DNA of 64,000 bases, taken from Chondrus crispus (taxonomy: Eukaryota; Rhodophyta; Florideophyceae; Gigartinales; Gigartinaceae). Position 1 is the first letter of the stretch; every line of letters begins with the position of its first letter. Under the pieces are notes generated by a model. It was not told where the DNA came from. It did not search any database and worked only from the letters and a program-made list of their open reading frames with translations. Shown in pieces: positions 45,462 to 56,506 of the stretch. The stretch covers positions 1 to 64,000 of the forward strand of contig NW_005179180.1 in assembly GCF_000350225.1 (NCBI RefSeq). Reading direction: 5' to 3'. Both the position numbers and the translations under genes were made by a program.

Positions 45462-48400
45462 CTACCCCGCTCGCGCGTGAGCGACTTGCGGCGGCAAGAG
45501 TAATTTCTTCCTTCGGAAATACGTGACGGCCGCACTGCGGGGCAATTGCTCAATGGGCTCCCACGTCGCGTCCTCGGGCGCATAACCGTACCATTCCACC
45601 TTGAGAATCAAATTACCATTTTGATAATCGTGGTCGACGACCCGGTCGATTACATATTCCGTGTTCTCTGTTTCCTCTCCTTTCTCTGAACTGTTTCCTT
45701 CCCCCTTCTGAAGATCTTCCAACTCGTCCTCTTCTCTGGACGTTCCGAGCTCGCGTAGGTTTGGAGGTGTCTCCGCTGTCGGCGTTTGACCAACTAAATT
45801 ATCCTGGTCCCCCGTCGTAGGCGCACGGGTGTGAGGACGTTCCTCGTCCTCCGTTGCCTCTCCTTCTTCGTTTAACTCCGGCTCTCCCAGGAACTGTAGC
45901 GCTTGACGTAGGCCGGTTATCGGCGCATGGTCCATTGGGCTTGGGGCTAATTCCACCCTTTCTCGCGATACGCGTTCCTCCTGATCGCCAATGGCAATGA
46001 CTACTGTATGTTGATCCGATCTTCTGACCTGATAAGGCCCTGTAGCGACTTGTGCGAGCTTATGTTTCGGTTCGCTAGCCGTGCCCTGCTCCTTCCGGAG
46101 GAACACGTAGGACCCTGGTGGGATCTCGTATTGCGGCTTGCGAAGGCGTGCGTCGAAATTTCGCTTGTATCGGGCTTGTTCCTTTCGCAAACTTCTATCG
46201 GTGCTTCGCATTAGGCTCTCCAGCCACGACTGCCATTTCAGGTAGTATGCTCGTGACGAGCTGAAGTTCTCCAAAGTTGGTTGCGCTTGTAACGCAATGT
46301 TTCTCGGCGCCCGAGCCAACACCAGCTCGAAGGGCGCAGTGTTCGTAGTTCGATGGACTTGTGTGTTGTAGGCGAACGTCACAGCGTCGCTAAATAAGTC
46401 CCAGTCCTTGGGATGCTCTCCAATGTATTTTCGCAACGCGGAAGTCAGCGTGCGGTTAAATCTCTCAACTTGGCCGTTGGCTTGCGGGTGGTACGTAGTC
46501 GTGAACACATTGCGTATGCCAAGAATTCGGCAGACATTCTGAAAGAACCGGGCCGTGAACTGTGTTCCATTGTCGGACAGCAGCTTGACCGGCGGTCCGT
46601 ACACGAATACCCAATGGTGAACGAAGGCTTGTGCGATGTGCGCAGCTGATATCTTCTTCAACGGTACGGTCCGTACCAGTTTCGAGTATCGATCGCTGAT
46701 CACGAGAATATACCGATTTCCTCGCTTAGTTGTAATTAGCTCGCCGAGGATGTCGATGGCGACAAATTCCAGCGGCGCTTTGGGAGTGAACAGCTTCATT
46801 TCCTTCGTGTTTTTTCTTAACTTCACCCTTTCCCGCGCGCATGCGGCGCAATTCTTCGCGACTGCATAGCAGTCTAGGGCCATCGTAGGCCAATAAAAAT
46901 ATCTTCTCAAAGTCTTGTAAAGTTTCCTGCCTCCCGGGTGGCCTGCCAATTTTGCGTAGTGGCTCAACCCTAGGACGTGGTCCCTTAACGATTGTGGTAT
47001 TACCACTTGTACAAACTCTGCCGCGGTACGGCATAGAGTTCCTTCGAGTTCCTCGGTCTCCGTGCTGAACGTTCTCACCTTTCCGGCGTCCATTTCTTCC
47101 TTGATGCGGTTGCAGAAGGGGTCGACGGCTTGCTCGCGAATGAGCTCCTCCGGAGTGACAGCTTGGAATTGATCGAGGCGATCAGAGGCGGTCCCCCCCT
47201 CAAGAGCGAGGATGTTGTCTGCCGCGTCAATACTTTCCTCGTCCTCCGCTGTACCCTCGGCCGGTTCGGCCACAAAACAAGGGATTTCGTCGTCGATTTC
47301 GTCGACGGTTTCTCCTGCGGTTCGCAACCTTGACAAAGCGTCCGCCTGGCTGTTAGCCTTTCCCTTCTTGTACTTGATTTCAAAATCGAATTCCGAGAGG
47401 CGGAGCCTCCATCGGATTAATCTCTCGCTGGGGTCGGTTACGTTCATCAACCGCCTCAATGAGGCATGGTCGGTATGCACGACGAAGTGCTCGCCATATA
47501 GATATGGTCTTAAGGTCTGTACGGCCCAAATTACCGCTAGACATTCTTTTTCTGATACAGAATAGTTTCTCTCGGCTGCGGCTAACGTTCTTGAAAAGAA
47601 CCCGATGGGTTTGCGTTGCGCATCCGGGTGTGTTTGAAATAGTGCAGCGCCTATTTGGTAGTCGCTTGCATCGGTATCTACCGAGTAGGGTAGGTCCTTC
47701 TTCGGCAGCGCCAACACCGGCGGTGCCAAGATAGCGTCTTTGAGCCTATGAAAAGCTTTTTCGCATGGTTCGTCGAATCCTTCCAACTGGACCGGTTGTC
47801 CTTTCTTCAGTAGTTGGTTTAGAGGCCGCCCGATTTTCGCATAATGCGGAACGAACCTGCGGTAGACATTGCAGAGTCCCAGGAAGCTCCTGAGCTGTGT
47901 CTGTGTTCGCGGGTACCGCACTTGTTCCAACGCGGCGGTTCGCGCGACATCGACTTCTAGCGTACCTGGGCGGACGACGTGGCCCAGGTACTTGATCTTT
48001 TCCACGAAAAATTCGCACTTGCGAAGCTTGAGCTTGACACCTGCCTTTTCCAATACGGAAAGTATTTCATCCACGTGCACGATGTGCTCCTCCCACGACT
48101 TGCTAAAAATGATTATGTCGTCTAGATACACCAAGCAGCATTTCCAACGGAACGGAGAGAGCAGGATATCCATTGCTCTCTGAAACGTCGCTGGCGCGTT
48201 AGTTAGCCCGAAGGGCATTCTTGAGAAGCGATACAGTCCTGAGTGACACGAAAATGCGGTCTTGTCGCGGTCGCCCTCAGGGATAGGCATCTGCCAATAT
48301 CCCGAAATCGCGTCCAACGCGGAGAAAACCTTGGTGTCACCAAGCGAGTCCAGGCACTCATCCATGCGCGGTAAGGGGTACGTGTCCTTCACCGTTACTG

Positions 48401-50045
48401 CGTTCAGCCTGCGGTAGTCTACGCAAAAACGCATTGACCCATCCGGCTTTGGCACCAGCAACACGGGCGACGCCCATTCTGACTGCGCTTGTTCTATCAC
48501 TCCTGCCTCCAACATCTTCTGCACCTCTGCATCTTCTACTTCGCGGGCTCTAGGTCCGGCCCGATACGGGGCTTGTGCGATGGGGCGAGTCTCGGGTATC
48601 AACTCGATCCGATGGACGGTGGTATTAATTTCGCCAAGCGTCCCATCCCACATCCTTGAATACTTCTTCAACATCCGACGGAACCGCTCGCGCAGCCGTT
48701 CCGGCACGTGGCTCAGGTCGAGGTCCTCCACGTCCGGCGGTGGCGGCTCAATCCTGCGTTGCGGCTTCGTAGATGCCGACGCGGAGAGCTCTGCCGACCG
48801 TTCTTCTGGCTGGTCCTCGCGCGCTTGATCCGACAGTTCGCCTCTTGTCTCGCCCGTAGGCGTCTTGGGGGAATTAGGAAAATTTTCGTTCTTCCTTTCT
48901 TGAATTCCGAGAACTTCACCAATGGTGGTTTTGCTCTCGAGCGCGGCTCTCGGGTGCGGTAATAATTCTGCCACCACTTGGCCTTTTTGCACCCTGACAG
49001 GGTACGTCCTAAAATTCGCAACGAGTAAACGAAATGGCCTGTCAGGCTCAACTTGAACGACACCATTCGTGCACGTCAACCCGTGCCTTTCGTACAACGA
49101 CGAGTACGGCTGAACCACAACCAAGCCCGCCCTCTTCGAGGTGCATTCCACGACGCGTTGCGTCCCTGGCTCGATAGTTGTGGCTCTTGCCACTTTTACC
49201 TTAGGGGAAATTCGCTCCCCCTTTCCATCATTCTCGTCCTCTCCCGGGACGAGATTCTTCTTCCCTTTTCTCGTCGAGAACCGCCTAACTATCGGAACCT
49301 CCGAGAAATCCGCCAACTCAACCGTTTTCTTCCTTGGATAAATTGCTTCCACAAACCGGTCACAGTAGTCCGCGCCTAGAATTAGCGGGACGGTTAGTTT
49401 TTCGCATACAATAAACTCGGCTGCGGCCGCAAATTTTCCAAGCCTCACAGGCATTCTAATTGTGCCCAGAGTCCGGAGTGGCCTATTGTTCGCGTCGCCG
49501 ATATCTTGGGTCGGTCCGTAGGACACTAGAGATTCCATTCCAGCTGGGAGTTCCGATTTTCGCACAAGGTTTGGTCCCGCGCCGGTGTCTAAAACAGACA
49601 ACACCCGGCTCATCAATCCAATTGTGGGTCCGATGTCCGCGTAAACTTTGTAGTTTTTTCGCGCAAGAACCAAAATCTTCTCGGGACACTCCCTTCGCTT
49701 AACCCTGTACCAGGGTCTTCGAACTTCTTCCAGCGGATGATCTCGGGCTCGGCTCAAAATTTTCTTGACTTGAGCTGGCCCTTTGGGCTTATCCACCAAT
49801 CCAACAACCTCTTCCTCGAGGCCTGATTTCTCCTTTAGAGACGGGGAACGGGGCTGAGCCCCGGGCACAGTACGTCGACCCTGTGCCTCTCGCGACTCAT
49901 GCGAGATTCCCCTCTCTAGTTTTCCTGCCGTTGCGGGATCCTTCTCACATCCGACGGCGCGGGCCCTGCGGTGGGCCCTCTGAAGGGTTGGTTCGACCTC
50001 GGCGTTGAAGCACTCGGCGTGCTCGCCGTCTGCGAATCGAACCAA
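45462..50045 (-). CDS. Element C: pol polyprotein (protease, RT, RNase H, integrase, chromodomain)
   Basis: One open frame of about 1520 codons, overlapping the end of gag by about 130 bases in the -1 frame. That layout fits the ribosomal frameshifting used by many retroelements. Domains in order: retropepsin (LDTGAGPNLV, about 49590); reverse transcriptase with FCVDYRRLNAV and YLDDIIIF (about 48125); RNase H (SVDTDASDYQIGAAL, about 47680); integrase HHCC zinc region and DDE core (IAIDILGE, LLSDNGTQF, HPQANGQVERFNRTL; about 46460-46860); GPY-like segment (ATGPYQVRRSD); and a C-terminal chromodomain (YVIDRVVDHDYQNGNLILKVEWYGY...WEP, about 45540-45660). Chromodomains of this kind steer integration to marked chromatin. 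The frame is continuous to its stop. Confidence 0.93.
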   Translation of the reverse strand: MVRFADGEHAECFNAEVEPTLQRAHRRARAVGCEKDPATAGKLERGISHESREAQGRRTVPGAQPRSPSLKEKSGLEEEVVGLVDKPKGPAQVKKILSRARDHPLEEVRRPWYRVKRRECPEKILVLARKNYKVYADIGPTIGLMSRVLSVLDTGAGPNLVRKSELPAGMESLVSYGPTQDIGDANNRPLRTLGTIRMPVRLGKFAAAAEFIVCEKLTVPLILGADYCDRFVEAIYPRKKTVELADFSEVPIVRRFSTRKGKKNLVPGEDENDGKGERISPKVKVARATTIEPGTQRVVECTSKRAGLVVVQPYSSLYERHGLTCTNGVVQVEPDRPFRLLVANFRTYPVRVQKGQVVAELLPHPRAALESKTTIGEVLGIQERKNENFPNSPKTPTGETRGELSDQAREDQPEERSAELSASASTKPQRRIEPPPPDVEDLDLSHVPERLRERFRRMLKKYSRMWDGTLGEINTTVHRIELIPETRPIAQAPYRAGPRAREVEDAEVQKMLEAGVIEQAQSEWASPVLLVPKPDGSMRFCVDYRRLNAVTVKDTYPLPRMDECLDSLGDTKVFSALDAISGYWQMPIPEGDRDKTAFSCHSGLYRFSRMPFGLTNAPATFQRAMDILLSPFRWKCCLVYLDDIIIFSKSWEEHIVHVDEILSVLEKAGVKLKLRKCEFFVEKIKYLGHVVRPGTLEVDVARTAALEQVRYPRTQTQLRSFLGLCNVYRRFVPHYAKIGRPLNQLLKKGQPVQLEGFDEPCEKAFHRLKDAILAPPVLALPKKDLPYSVDTDASDYQIGAALFQTHPDAQRKPIGFFSRTLAAAERNYSVSEKECLAVIWAVQTLRPYLYGEHFVVHTDHASLRRLMNVTDPSERLIRWRLRLSEFDFEIKYKKGKANSQADALSRLRTAGETVDEIDDEIPCFVAEPAEGTAEDEESIDAADNILALEGGTASDRLDQFQAVTPEELIREQAVDPFCNRIKEEMDAGKVRTFSTETEELEGTLCRTAAEFVQVVIPQSLRDHVLGLSHYAKLAGHPGGRKLYKTLRRYFYWPTMALDCYAVAKNCAACARERVKLRKNTKEMKLFTPKAPLEFVAIDILGELITTKRGNRYILVISDRYSKLVRTVPLKKISAAHIAQAFVHHWVFVYGPPVKLLSDNGTQFTARFFQNVCRILGIRNVFTTTYHPQANGQVERFNRTLTSALRKYIGEHPKDWDLFSDAVTFAYNTQVHRTTNTAPFELVLARAPRNIALQAQPTLENFSSSRAYYLKWQSWLESLMRSTDRSLRKEQARYKRNFDARLRKPQYEIPPGSYVFLRKEQGTASEPKHKLAQVATGPYQVRRSDQHTVVIAIGDQEERVSRERVELAPSPMDHAPITGLRQALQFLGEPELNEEGEATEDEERPHTRAPTTGDQDNLVGQTPTAETPPNLRELGTSREEDELEDLQKGEGNSSEKGEETENTEYVIDRVVDHDYQNGNLILKVEWYGYAPEDATWEPIEQLPRSAAVTYFRRKKLLLPPQVAHARAG

Positions 50046-52222
50046 TTCTTGACCTTCAGGTAACTCGTCGATGGTATCCCTAACCTCTCCATCGGAGACA
50101 ACGCCTCATAATTTTCCAAAACTCGGTGCATTTCCCGGAGGGAAAGAATGCACGTTGGCGCGGCGTGCCCCTTTTCATAGCAATGATAGCACACCAGACC
50201 GTGCGTCCTGACGGAATACGGCGTCCTAGGTCCTCCACGGGCCGGCGGCCTTCCTTGGCGTTGCGGCCTTCCCATCCAGCCTGGCCTTCGAAACGTCGTA
50301 CCGTTGTCTTCCATCGGAATGCGTGGCGCCGGCGTGTGGCCGCGCCCCCGAAACATCATCACGGGATCCGTGGGCTCTGAAAACGACTCCGTCGTGTATG
50401 CAGGCGTCGGTAGAGTTGACGACCCGCTGTCCCCGTAGTCCTCGTGTCCGTAGCCCTCCGATGGCTCAATGAACTCGCCTTCGGCTACTAATGCTCCTTC
50501 GTGGTGATTTTCGCTACTTCCATGCGCACCGCGCTCATCTGACGCGGACATGGACCCGGCTAAATGGACTGCGGCGTGACTTTTGCGACCGGGATAAGAA
50601 GCTCTCGGCTTCTTCCCCGCCCTGAACGTCGACGGCGTCTGAATCGTGACCTTCTTGGTCTTCTTGTCCTTAGCGCGGCTCGCCGAGCCATGCGCCTTCG
50701 CGTAATTCACTAGTCTCAAAAATGAAACGTCCCGATTGTCTTGCCGGTATTGAGATACCATCGGCTTGATACTCGAATCGAGTCCTTCAATAAACATCGT
50801 CATCTGTTCTTCCATCGAATATACGTTTCCACATCGGTTGCTTGCGTCCGTCAGACGGATATAAAATTCCATCTCGTCTTCAGACGGTCTTTGCTGAACT
50901 TCTCGCAATGCGAGCACGGCTTGACGGATCGCCTCGTCGGTTGCGAAACTCATCAGCAACCACTGTACGGCCTCTGGCCAAACGGACATCTTTCCGTGAT
51001 GGGCCCCGACCGTCTGAGACACCGAAGTGTACTGTCTCAAGGCGATGCCGCTTAAAAATTCAGGCAACAAGCGGATCGCTTGCCCCTCGTTCATTTCTTG
51101 AGTATCAAACTCTTGAACTAACTTTGCCAAAAAATCCAACACAAGGACCCCGTCCTCTCCTGTGAACGTGTTGTCCTTCTTCACCTTAGGCGGAATATCT
51201 CTCCTAATTTTTCGCACGGCGGTCCGCCGGGAACTTGACAAATATGTCTGCGGGTTCCGCAAGCGGTACGTCCGGTACGAAAGTAACTTCTTGAAGAGGT
51301 AGTTGGTCGGATTCAGCTCCTCCAACTCCTCCCATCGCGGCCCGCGCCGCGTTGCGACATCTTCGGGCTCCGCGTCCTTGTCTCTCCGCGAGGCGGACGA
51401 AGTGACTCCGCCTCGTCTGGAGGAAATTTTCTTGCTTGACGAAATTCCGTTTCCGTCTTCTGAACGGCGTTCGGAATCGCCCGAATGGTTCGACGAACCG
51501 CCGTTACCATCTTCGGAGGGACCAAGCGACTCCGACTGCGAGTCGCGGTTCTCCGGATCGTCACTACAGTGACCCTTGCTTGCACGTCGCTCGTCCTTCT
51601 TCGAGGGCTTCGACTTAGAACTCCGCTGCCGAGCGGGCTTGTCCTTCTTCGACCGACGGTCGCCCTCTCTACCCGAAGGGAGCGGCTCGTCGTCCGATCC
51701 TTGCGGAGCTTGATCCGCGGCCTGCTCGAGGTCCTTGAGACGTTGCGCGGCGCGATCGAATCGGTCATCGATGCTTGTTTTAAATTTTCCTAAGGACTCC
51801 AAGGCTTGATTCGCGTCGCGCCTCGCGTCCTTGACCGAAATTTTCAACGAGGCTAGGACCTCCGGCTCCAGACCGTCGGTCGCCTCACCTCGCTCCTTCT
51901 CGACGAGATCCACTCGAGCCGACAGCTCTCCCAAAACGGTGTGGAACTCGGATGCTTGCAACTCCAGTTGCTTCCGGACGAGGGCTAATTCAGCCTCGAG
52001 ATTTTTCTTCGCTTCTTCGCGAATTTTGCTGCTCATCTTCTCCAACTTCTCGTCGAGGTCAGTCTTGTCGGCGGCTATCCCCGTAGGGGATTCTTGATCT
52101 CCGGGGTCCGTGGCCGTATTGGCCTGGCTCCGGGTGCGAGGACCCCTCGGGATCCTCGACGCTCGTGCCGATCCGGCTCTGCTCGCCCCGGGACCGACGT
52201 CCCCGGGTGCGCTTGTTGACAT
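49916..52222 (-). CDS. Element C: gag protein
   Basis: Continuous frame of 768 codons from ATG 52222. Residues about 50-180 are Lys/Glu/Leu-rich and probably coiled-coil. A charged Ser/Lys/Asp-rich linker follows, then a capsid region (about residues 300-450). Near the C-terminus is a CCHC zinc knuckle (CYHCYEKGHAAPTC, about 50155-50196) for RNA packaging. The frame is also open upstream of the ATG into the leader, which carries no matching ATG. Near-identical to B's gag at the N-terminus. Confidence 0.9.
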   Translation of the reverse strand: MSTSAPGDVGPGASRAGSARASRIPRGPRTRSQANTATDPGDQESPTGIAADKTDLDEKLEKMSSKIREEAKKNLEAELALVRKQLELQASEFHTVLGELSARVDLVEKERGEATDGLEPEVLASLKISVKDARRDANQALESLGKFKTSIDDRFDRAAQRLKDLEQAADQAPQGSDDEPLPSGREGDRRSKKDKPARQRSSKSKPSKKDERRASKGHCSDDPENRDSQSESLGPSEDGNGGSSNHSGDSERRSEDGNGISSSKKISSRRGGVTSSASRRDKDAEPEDVATRRGPRWEELEELNPTNYLFKKLLSYRTYRLRNPQTYLSSSRRTAVRKIRRDIPPKVKKDNTFTGEDGVLVLDFLAKLVQEFDTQEMNEGQAIRLLPEFLSGIALRQYTSVSQTVGAHHGKMSVWPEAVQWLLMSFATDEAIRQAVLALREVQQRPSEDEMEFYIRLTDASNRCGNVYSMEEQMTMFIEGLDSSIKPMVSQYRQDNRDVSFLRLVNYAKAHGSASRAKDKKTKKVTIQTPSTFRAGKKPRASYPGRKSHAAVHLAGSMSASDERGAHGSSENHHEGALVAEGEFIEPSEGYGHEDYGDSGSSTLPTPAYTTESFSEPTDPVMMFRGRGHTPAPRIPMEDNGTTFRRPGWMGRPQRQGRPPARGGPRTPYSVRTHGLVCYHCYEKGHAAPTCILSLREMHRVLENYEALSPMERLGIPSTSYLKVKNWFDSQTASTPSASTPRSNQPFRGPTAGPAPSDVRRIPQRQEN

Positions 52223-52376
52223 CGCTCGTACGAGCGGACCTACGCAGCAAAAAAAGTTACAGACAAAAGAAAATAAAAAAGAGTCCGTTACCCAGACCAC
52301 TTTTGTAGAGTGTCTCCAGACCGAGACTGTCGTCGACCAAAATTCTAGGTCGGGTCTCCTGAACAGTAGACAAAAA

Positions 52377-52394
52377 TTCTAGGTCGGGAGACCA
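52377..52394 (-). other. Primer-binding site of element C
   Basis: On the minus strand TGGTCTCCCGACCTAG starts four bases after the 5' LTR. A second related copy, with the last part CCGACCTAGAA preserved, lies about 35 bases further in. Confidence 0.8.
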
Positions 52395-52398
52395 CTTT

Positions 52399-53417
52399 TG
52401 TAGTGCAATGCGCCTGTCGGGCAGAGACCGCGGTTCGATGGTCCAGCAAAAACAACAACAGCAACAAAAAAAAGAACTGCCGATGGCACAGCGCTACGGA
52501 GTGTCCGACTCTCCCTTCTCCGTTTAAACGAGCTTGCGACTCGTAGTAGCTCGGATCCCTGATGGGGGGGCACAGAGAAATAGCCCGGCCCGGGATCGGT
52601 GTGGTAGAGACTTGCGAAGAGATCTGCTCGACGAGTGTGGAGTGGGGCGCGTACGTAGGTACCCCGGTTCCACTGGGTTGTAAGGCCAATGCTCGTTGAG
52701 CTTCTTCGACACCTTGTAACGCGACAAGGCCTTCGACGGGGGCGTCGCAACGCAGCCCGACGGGATGAAATGAAAGTAGCAGCGCTACGTCAACCGTGCC
52801 GCCCGATGGCTCGAAACACCTACACCGGTTCGGTCGCAACCGATACCGATGGTACCAACACTGGCTCGTACTACGACGGAGCCCTTCGAGGGAGACGTCG
52901 TTGCAACGGTCTCCGTCGGAAAATGGGTCACTGTAGCAGCGCTACGTCAACTGTGTTGCCCGATGGCTCGAAACACCTACACCGGTTCGGTCGCAACCGA
53001 GGCCGATGGCACCAACACAAGAAAAGGGAAAATAGGTAGAATTAGAGATAGAAACGAATAGGGAAATAAAGGAAAAAGGAATGGGACCCCCGAGCGCTGA
53101 AGGATGCCGTAGGCTTAGGTAAAAGGGAGCGTCTTGGTAGAGACGGACTTCGACCAAGGCGACATTCAACTCCGGCAACTCGGGTTACCTTTACTGACTT
53201 GGTCGTCAGAGGGCTAAGGTATATATCGCCCGGCCGGAGCCAGTACAGTAGCTCGCGGTGCTAGATCCTAGATCTAATCTAATGTTAAATAACTAATATG
53301 CAACTAATTAAAATTAATAATTAAAATAATAAAGTGAAATGATTTCCACTTTTGCTTGCCATACCCCATCATTTTCATTTCTTTTCACCCCCCTTTTCAG
53401 ATGCGTATTGCACTACA
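52399..53417 (-). repeat. 5' LTR of element C (1019 bp)
   Basis: About 99% identical to 40275-41294, with the same inverse ends, TATA-like word (about 53219-53229) and 157-bp internal duplication. Confidence 0.92.
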
Positions 53418-53422
53418 CCGCG
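53418..53422. repeat. Target-site duplication of element C, right copy
   Basis: CCGCG, identical to 40270-40274. Element B's chromodomain coding resumes here. Confidence 0.9.
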
Positions 53423-53474
53423 CAGCGCAGTTGTAAGATATTTCCGAAGAAAAAAGTTACCCTTGTCGCCGTAA

Positions 53475-56400
53475 GTCGCGCGCGCACAAGCGGGGTACCC
53501 TCTGTCAGAGGGTTGTCAAGTCGGAATAGGTACTGTGGGACGCAGCGCAAAGTCAGAAAACGAGGGTATTCATAGGAGTAGGGATCATAGGGGATGACGA
53601 GAAAGAGAGAGAAAGTGAGATAGGCAAGTCTGTGTCGCCCCCTCGCACATGGACAGAGCGGCGAGTGTCGCCCTGTCAAGAAATGAAGAAGTTATTGTAG
53701 TCTCAGGTGGAGACCATGCGCAAATTACGTATGGTCACGCGTCGCAGTGGTGCGCACGTGAAGTGACGTTTGGATCAGGGATCCGCACCCGTCCGTAGGA
53801 ACTTGAGAGGAAAATTTTATGAGGTTTTTTACGAGGGGACACAAGGCAATGGTGCGCGAGCAGATGTGGGACACAAGAGATGACGCGAAATTTTAATTCA
53901 TATCAAGAAAGGGATGGAGTTGCTGCAAATTTGTTTTCGCCGGCCACAGCCGACGATACCCACCACGAAGTCGATCTGCGACCAAGTCCAGACAAACGGA
54001 CCTGACGCTGACTGAGCTTAACATATCAACGGACTAATGCTCGTCGAGCAGGGAAGAATTACTGTCTGCGACAGGCCCGTAGTTACGAGGATGGACGCTC
54101 AAGGAGGTCGTAATTGTCGCTCCGTCATCGCTGATCGACCTCGTTCTCCAAATCCCCTCCTTGTCTCCTGCTCGCGAGCGACTCACACACACCCTGATTC
54201 ATAACGAACCGTCACTTGTTTTCTAGGGTGTTTTGCTCCTTTTTGTTTCTATTTTGGGTTCTGTCCCGTTTACTTTTTTATGTGGAGACAGGAACACGAT
54301 CCCGCATGGCGGACGGCGACGAGTAAGTCGCTCTTCGACAAGTGGGATCTCGTTGCACAAGCAAGGGCGGTAATCGTCGGTCGGTTTAGCACCATGAACC
54401 GCTTGAGTTAACGTGCGGACATATACTGCAAGAGGTGGGGGAATAGTTTTGTCATTTTTCGTTGTCTATGATGATGACGAAAATCCGCGCGACGTCGTCA
54501 CCAAGAGGATCAACCGCTTGCTTTTCAGTTGTTTGGTCTTTTTCCACTTCTATCTCTGTTATGGTTTTGTTTTTATTTCCTTGGTTTGAGACGTCGACGA
54601 CACAACCCAGCACAGCCTACACCTATCAGCAAGCCTACAAGGGCTAGGGAAGAACGAAGAAGAGGTTAATCGAAAAAGGGGAAGAAATGGGTCGACGACG
54701 CAAGACGCGTTAACACGACCCGTGAATACTTTAACTGCGTGACAGACTGAAGAGAGACTTTCTCCCGTCAGACGAATGAACTTGCGATGCACAAGCCCCA
54801 CTTCGGAAACCGGATCGACATTTTTGAGGTCCACTCGAGAAGAGGAGACTCCCACTGATCACCTTTCGTCAATCTCTTGACACTACTCTTTTTATATACC
54901 ATGAGGGACGAGCGAGGAGGATTAACGTGCGCCTAAGCCCGGGACGCGACGCGCACGAGCGATAGATGGCTCTAGAAGTAGGGAGCGTCCAAAGGGAGAC
55001 GCGGTTGTCGACACCAGGGGAGTTTTTCCCTCCGCACGTAAGATGAGAAATCGGAAGGCGGAGAGGACGAAATTGGTCATGGGGAATGCAGGCTCACCTT
55101 CGAGGACGTCGTCTCACACAACCTCCCCAAAGGAAGGACAAGAATCACGGAAATGCCCCCTCACCCGTCACAGCCGCAACGCCTCGCGACCCACATCCAT
55201 TACCTCATTATCGATGATACAACAACGTCTAGCATATTATTGCCACAAACCTCCTATCCGAAACATTGATCCCTCACAACACTGTCTACGGCGCAACTCC
55301 GCCCCAGCCCCACGAGCAAGGCACGCCGACCCTCTCACATCAGTCGTAACAGACCCTCCGGGTACGATATACCATCATATCGGCTATGTCCGATGACCTC
55401 GGTTGCGATGCGTACAGACAAAAAGAAAAGGGAGAAGAAGGAAAAGGAACTTGTTGTGCCGTTCCGTCAGAGGACGCAGAGACCCCGGAACAAAGTTACT
55501 CTCGTGAAGGGAGAGAATTGGAGGACAACCGACGGTCCGTGAGGAGTCTAAATGGAAAAAGAAAAAGAGAATTTGAGGGAAGTGACCCTGACCCGACGAG
55601 CTAAAAGAGCTCAACAGAGCCGCACGGAAGGCATCCTGAGGAACGCCTTGACGAGCTCAAAAGGGGACATGATATAGAACCAAACAGGTCGGTGGCAACA
55701 ATAGACCCTCAAACCGAGGCTCCCCGGATGAAACTTTCTCGGACCACGAGTATTTTTCTCATACCCCTGGGCATGAGGTGTGACAATCCATTGACACAGT
55801 TTCCGATCACGTTCGTTTTCGCTTGAGACAAGGACAGGGGCCTTTCGCACGAGACCATCCCCCGTCGGTGAAGAAGAGGATAGCGCCAGCCCTGACTAAC
55901 AACGGCGAACACAGACGAAACGGCACTGCAAAGACCCCAAATGTGCGGTTCGACCTCCTCGAGGCGACCTCACCGCGCTATTTCAAAAAAGGGAGCGAGA
56001 GGGGACGTTTGAAAAGAAAAGAAAAACGCGCATGATGCTTACGAGTCCGTCAGAAGAGAGGAAGGGCTGTGTGGTCGCCTGAAATTGACGGGACTGCCGA
56101 GTAGAGCTCAACATTGTGTTGACATTTGAGGTCGACGAGCTCGAATGAAAGCTCGAATACGGCAATGACCCATATTTATTTGTTGAAATTCCGGAACCCC
56201 CCCTCCTGACCAAAGCTGACAATGGTGAGCTTTATTAAAAAAGGCCCCGAGAACGGATTGACGTCGCCAATATGAAAGGGAGGAACTAGTAGGACGTTTT
56301 GGACGAAGGGTATGTCCCATAGACGTGCAACGGTGATGCGGAGGAAAGCCTCGACAGGTCAGGAAAGGGAAGGAAAGTCGGATGGAGATTTGACTACTGC

Positions 56401-56506
56401 AAGGGCCTTACAAAAAAAGTGTGTAGCTACCGCCCATATGCGAAAGCACAGAGGAAGGAAGTTACAAATCTATCGACTCGCAAGAAATTATACACGCTCT
56501 GGTGTA
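53475..56506 (+). other. Element B: post-pol region, interrupted by element D
   Basis: Homologous to the post-pol region of C in order and in patches. For example, TATTGTAGTCTCAGG near 53693 matches the minus strand of C near 44980. Elsewhere it is much more diverged. No long sense gene. Antisense (minus-strand) stretches of up to about 98 codons occur at 54559-54855 and 55611-55850. The homologous sequence stops at D's LTR before any polypurine tract or B LTR, so the remainder should lie past D. Confidence 0.5.

Larger units (their letters stand above)
40275..53417 (-). mobile_element. LTR element C, Ty3/gypsy chromovirus, 13.1 kb, looks whole and young
   Basis: Minus-strand element with LTRs at 40275-41294 (3') and 52399-53417 (5'), flanked by CCGCG on both sides. 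Order on the minus strand: 5' LTR, primer-binding site, gag (52222 to 49916), pol (50045 to 45462), a 4.2-kb post-pol region, polypurine tract (AGAAGGGGGATA at 41295-41306) and 3' LTR. By eye the LTRs differ at about nine positions in 1020 (about 99% identical), so the insertion is recent relative to B. No breaks were seen in gag or pol. It sits inside the chromodomain-coding part of element B. Confidence 0.92.
32405..56506 (+). mobile_element. LTR element B, Ty3/gypsy chromovirus, old broken copy interrupted by element C
   Basis: Parts in order: 5' LTR 32405-33450, primer-binding site 33455-33472, gag 33610-35870, pol about 35990-40274, then element C (40275-53417), the last codons of pol at 53418-53474, and the post-pol region to 56506, where element D begins. 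It is the same family as C; the pol proteins are about nine-tenths identical by eye. It is broken in roughly ten places, so inactive and older than C. Its 3' LTR is not in the window and should lie beyond D. Confidence 0.85.

Noticed and set aside
44918-45526. 202-codon plus-strand frame at the end of element C pol
   Set aside because: Its last part is simply the reverse side of the pol C-terminus and the rest lacks recognisable features, although it lies in the region of possible antisense coding.
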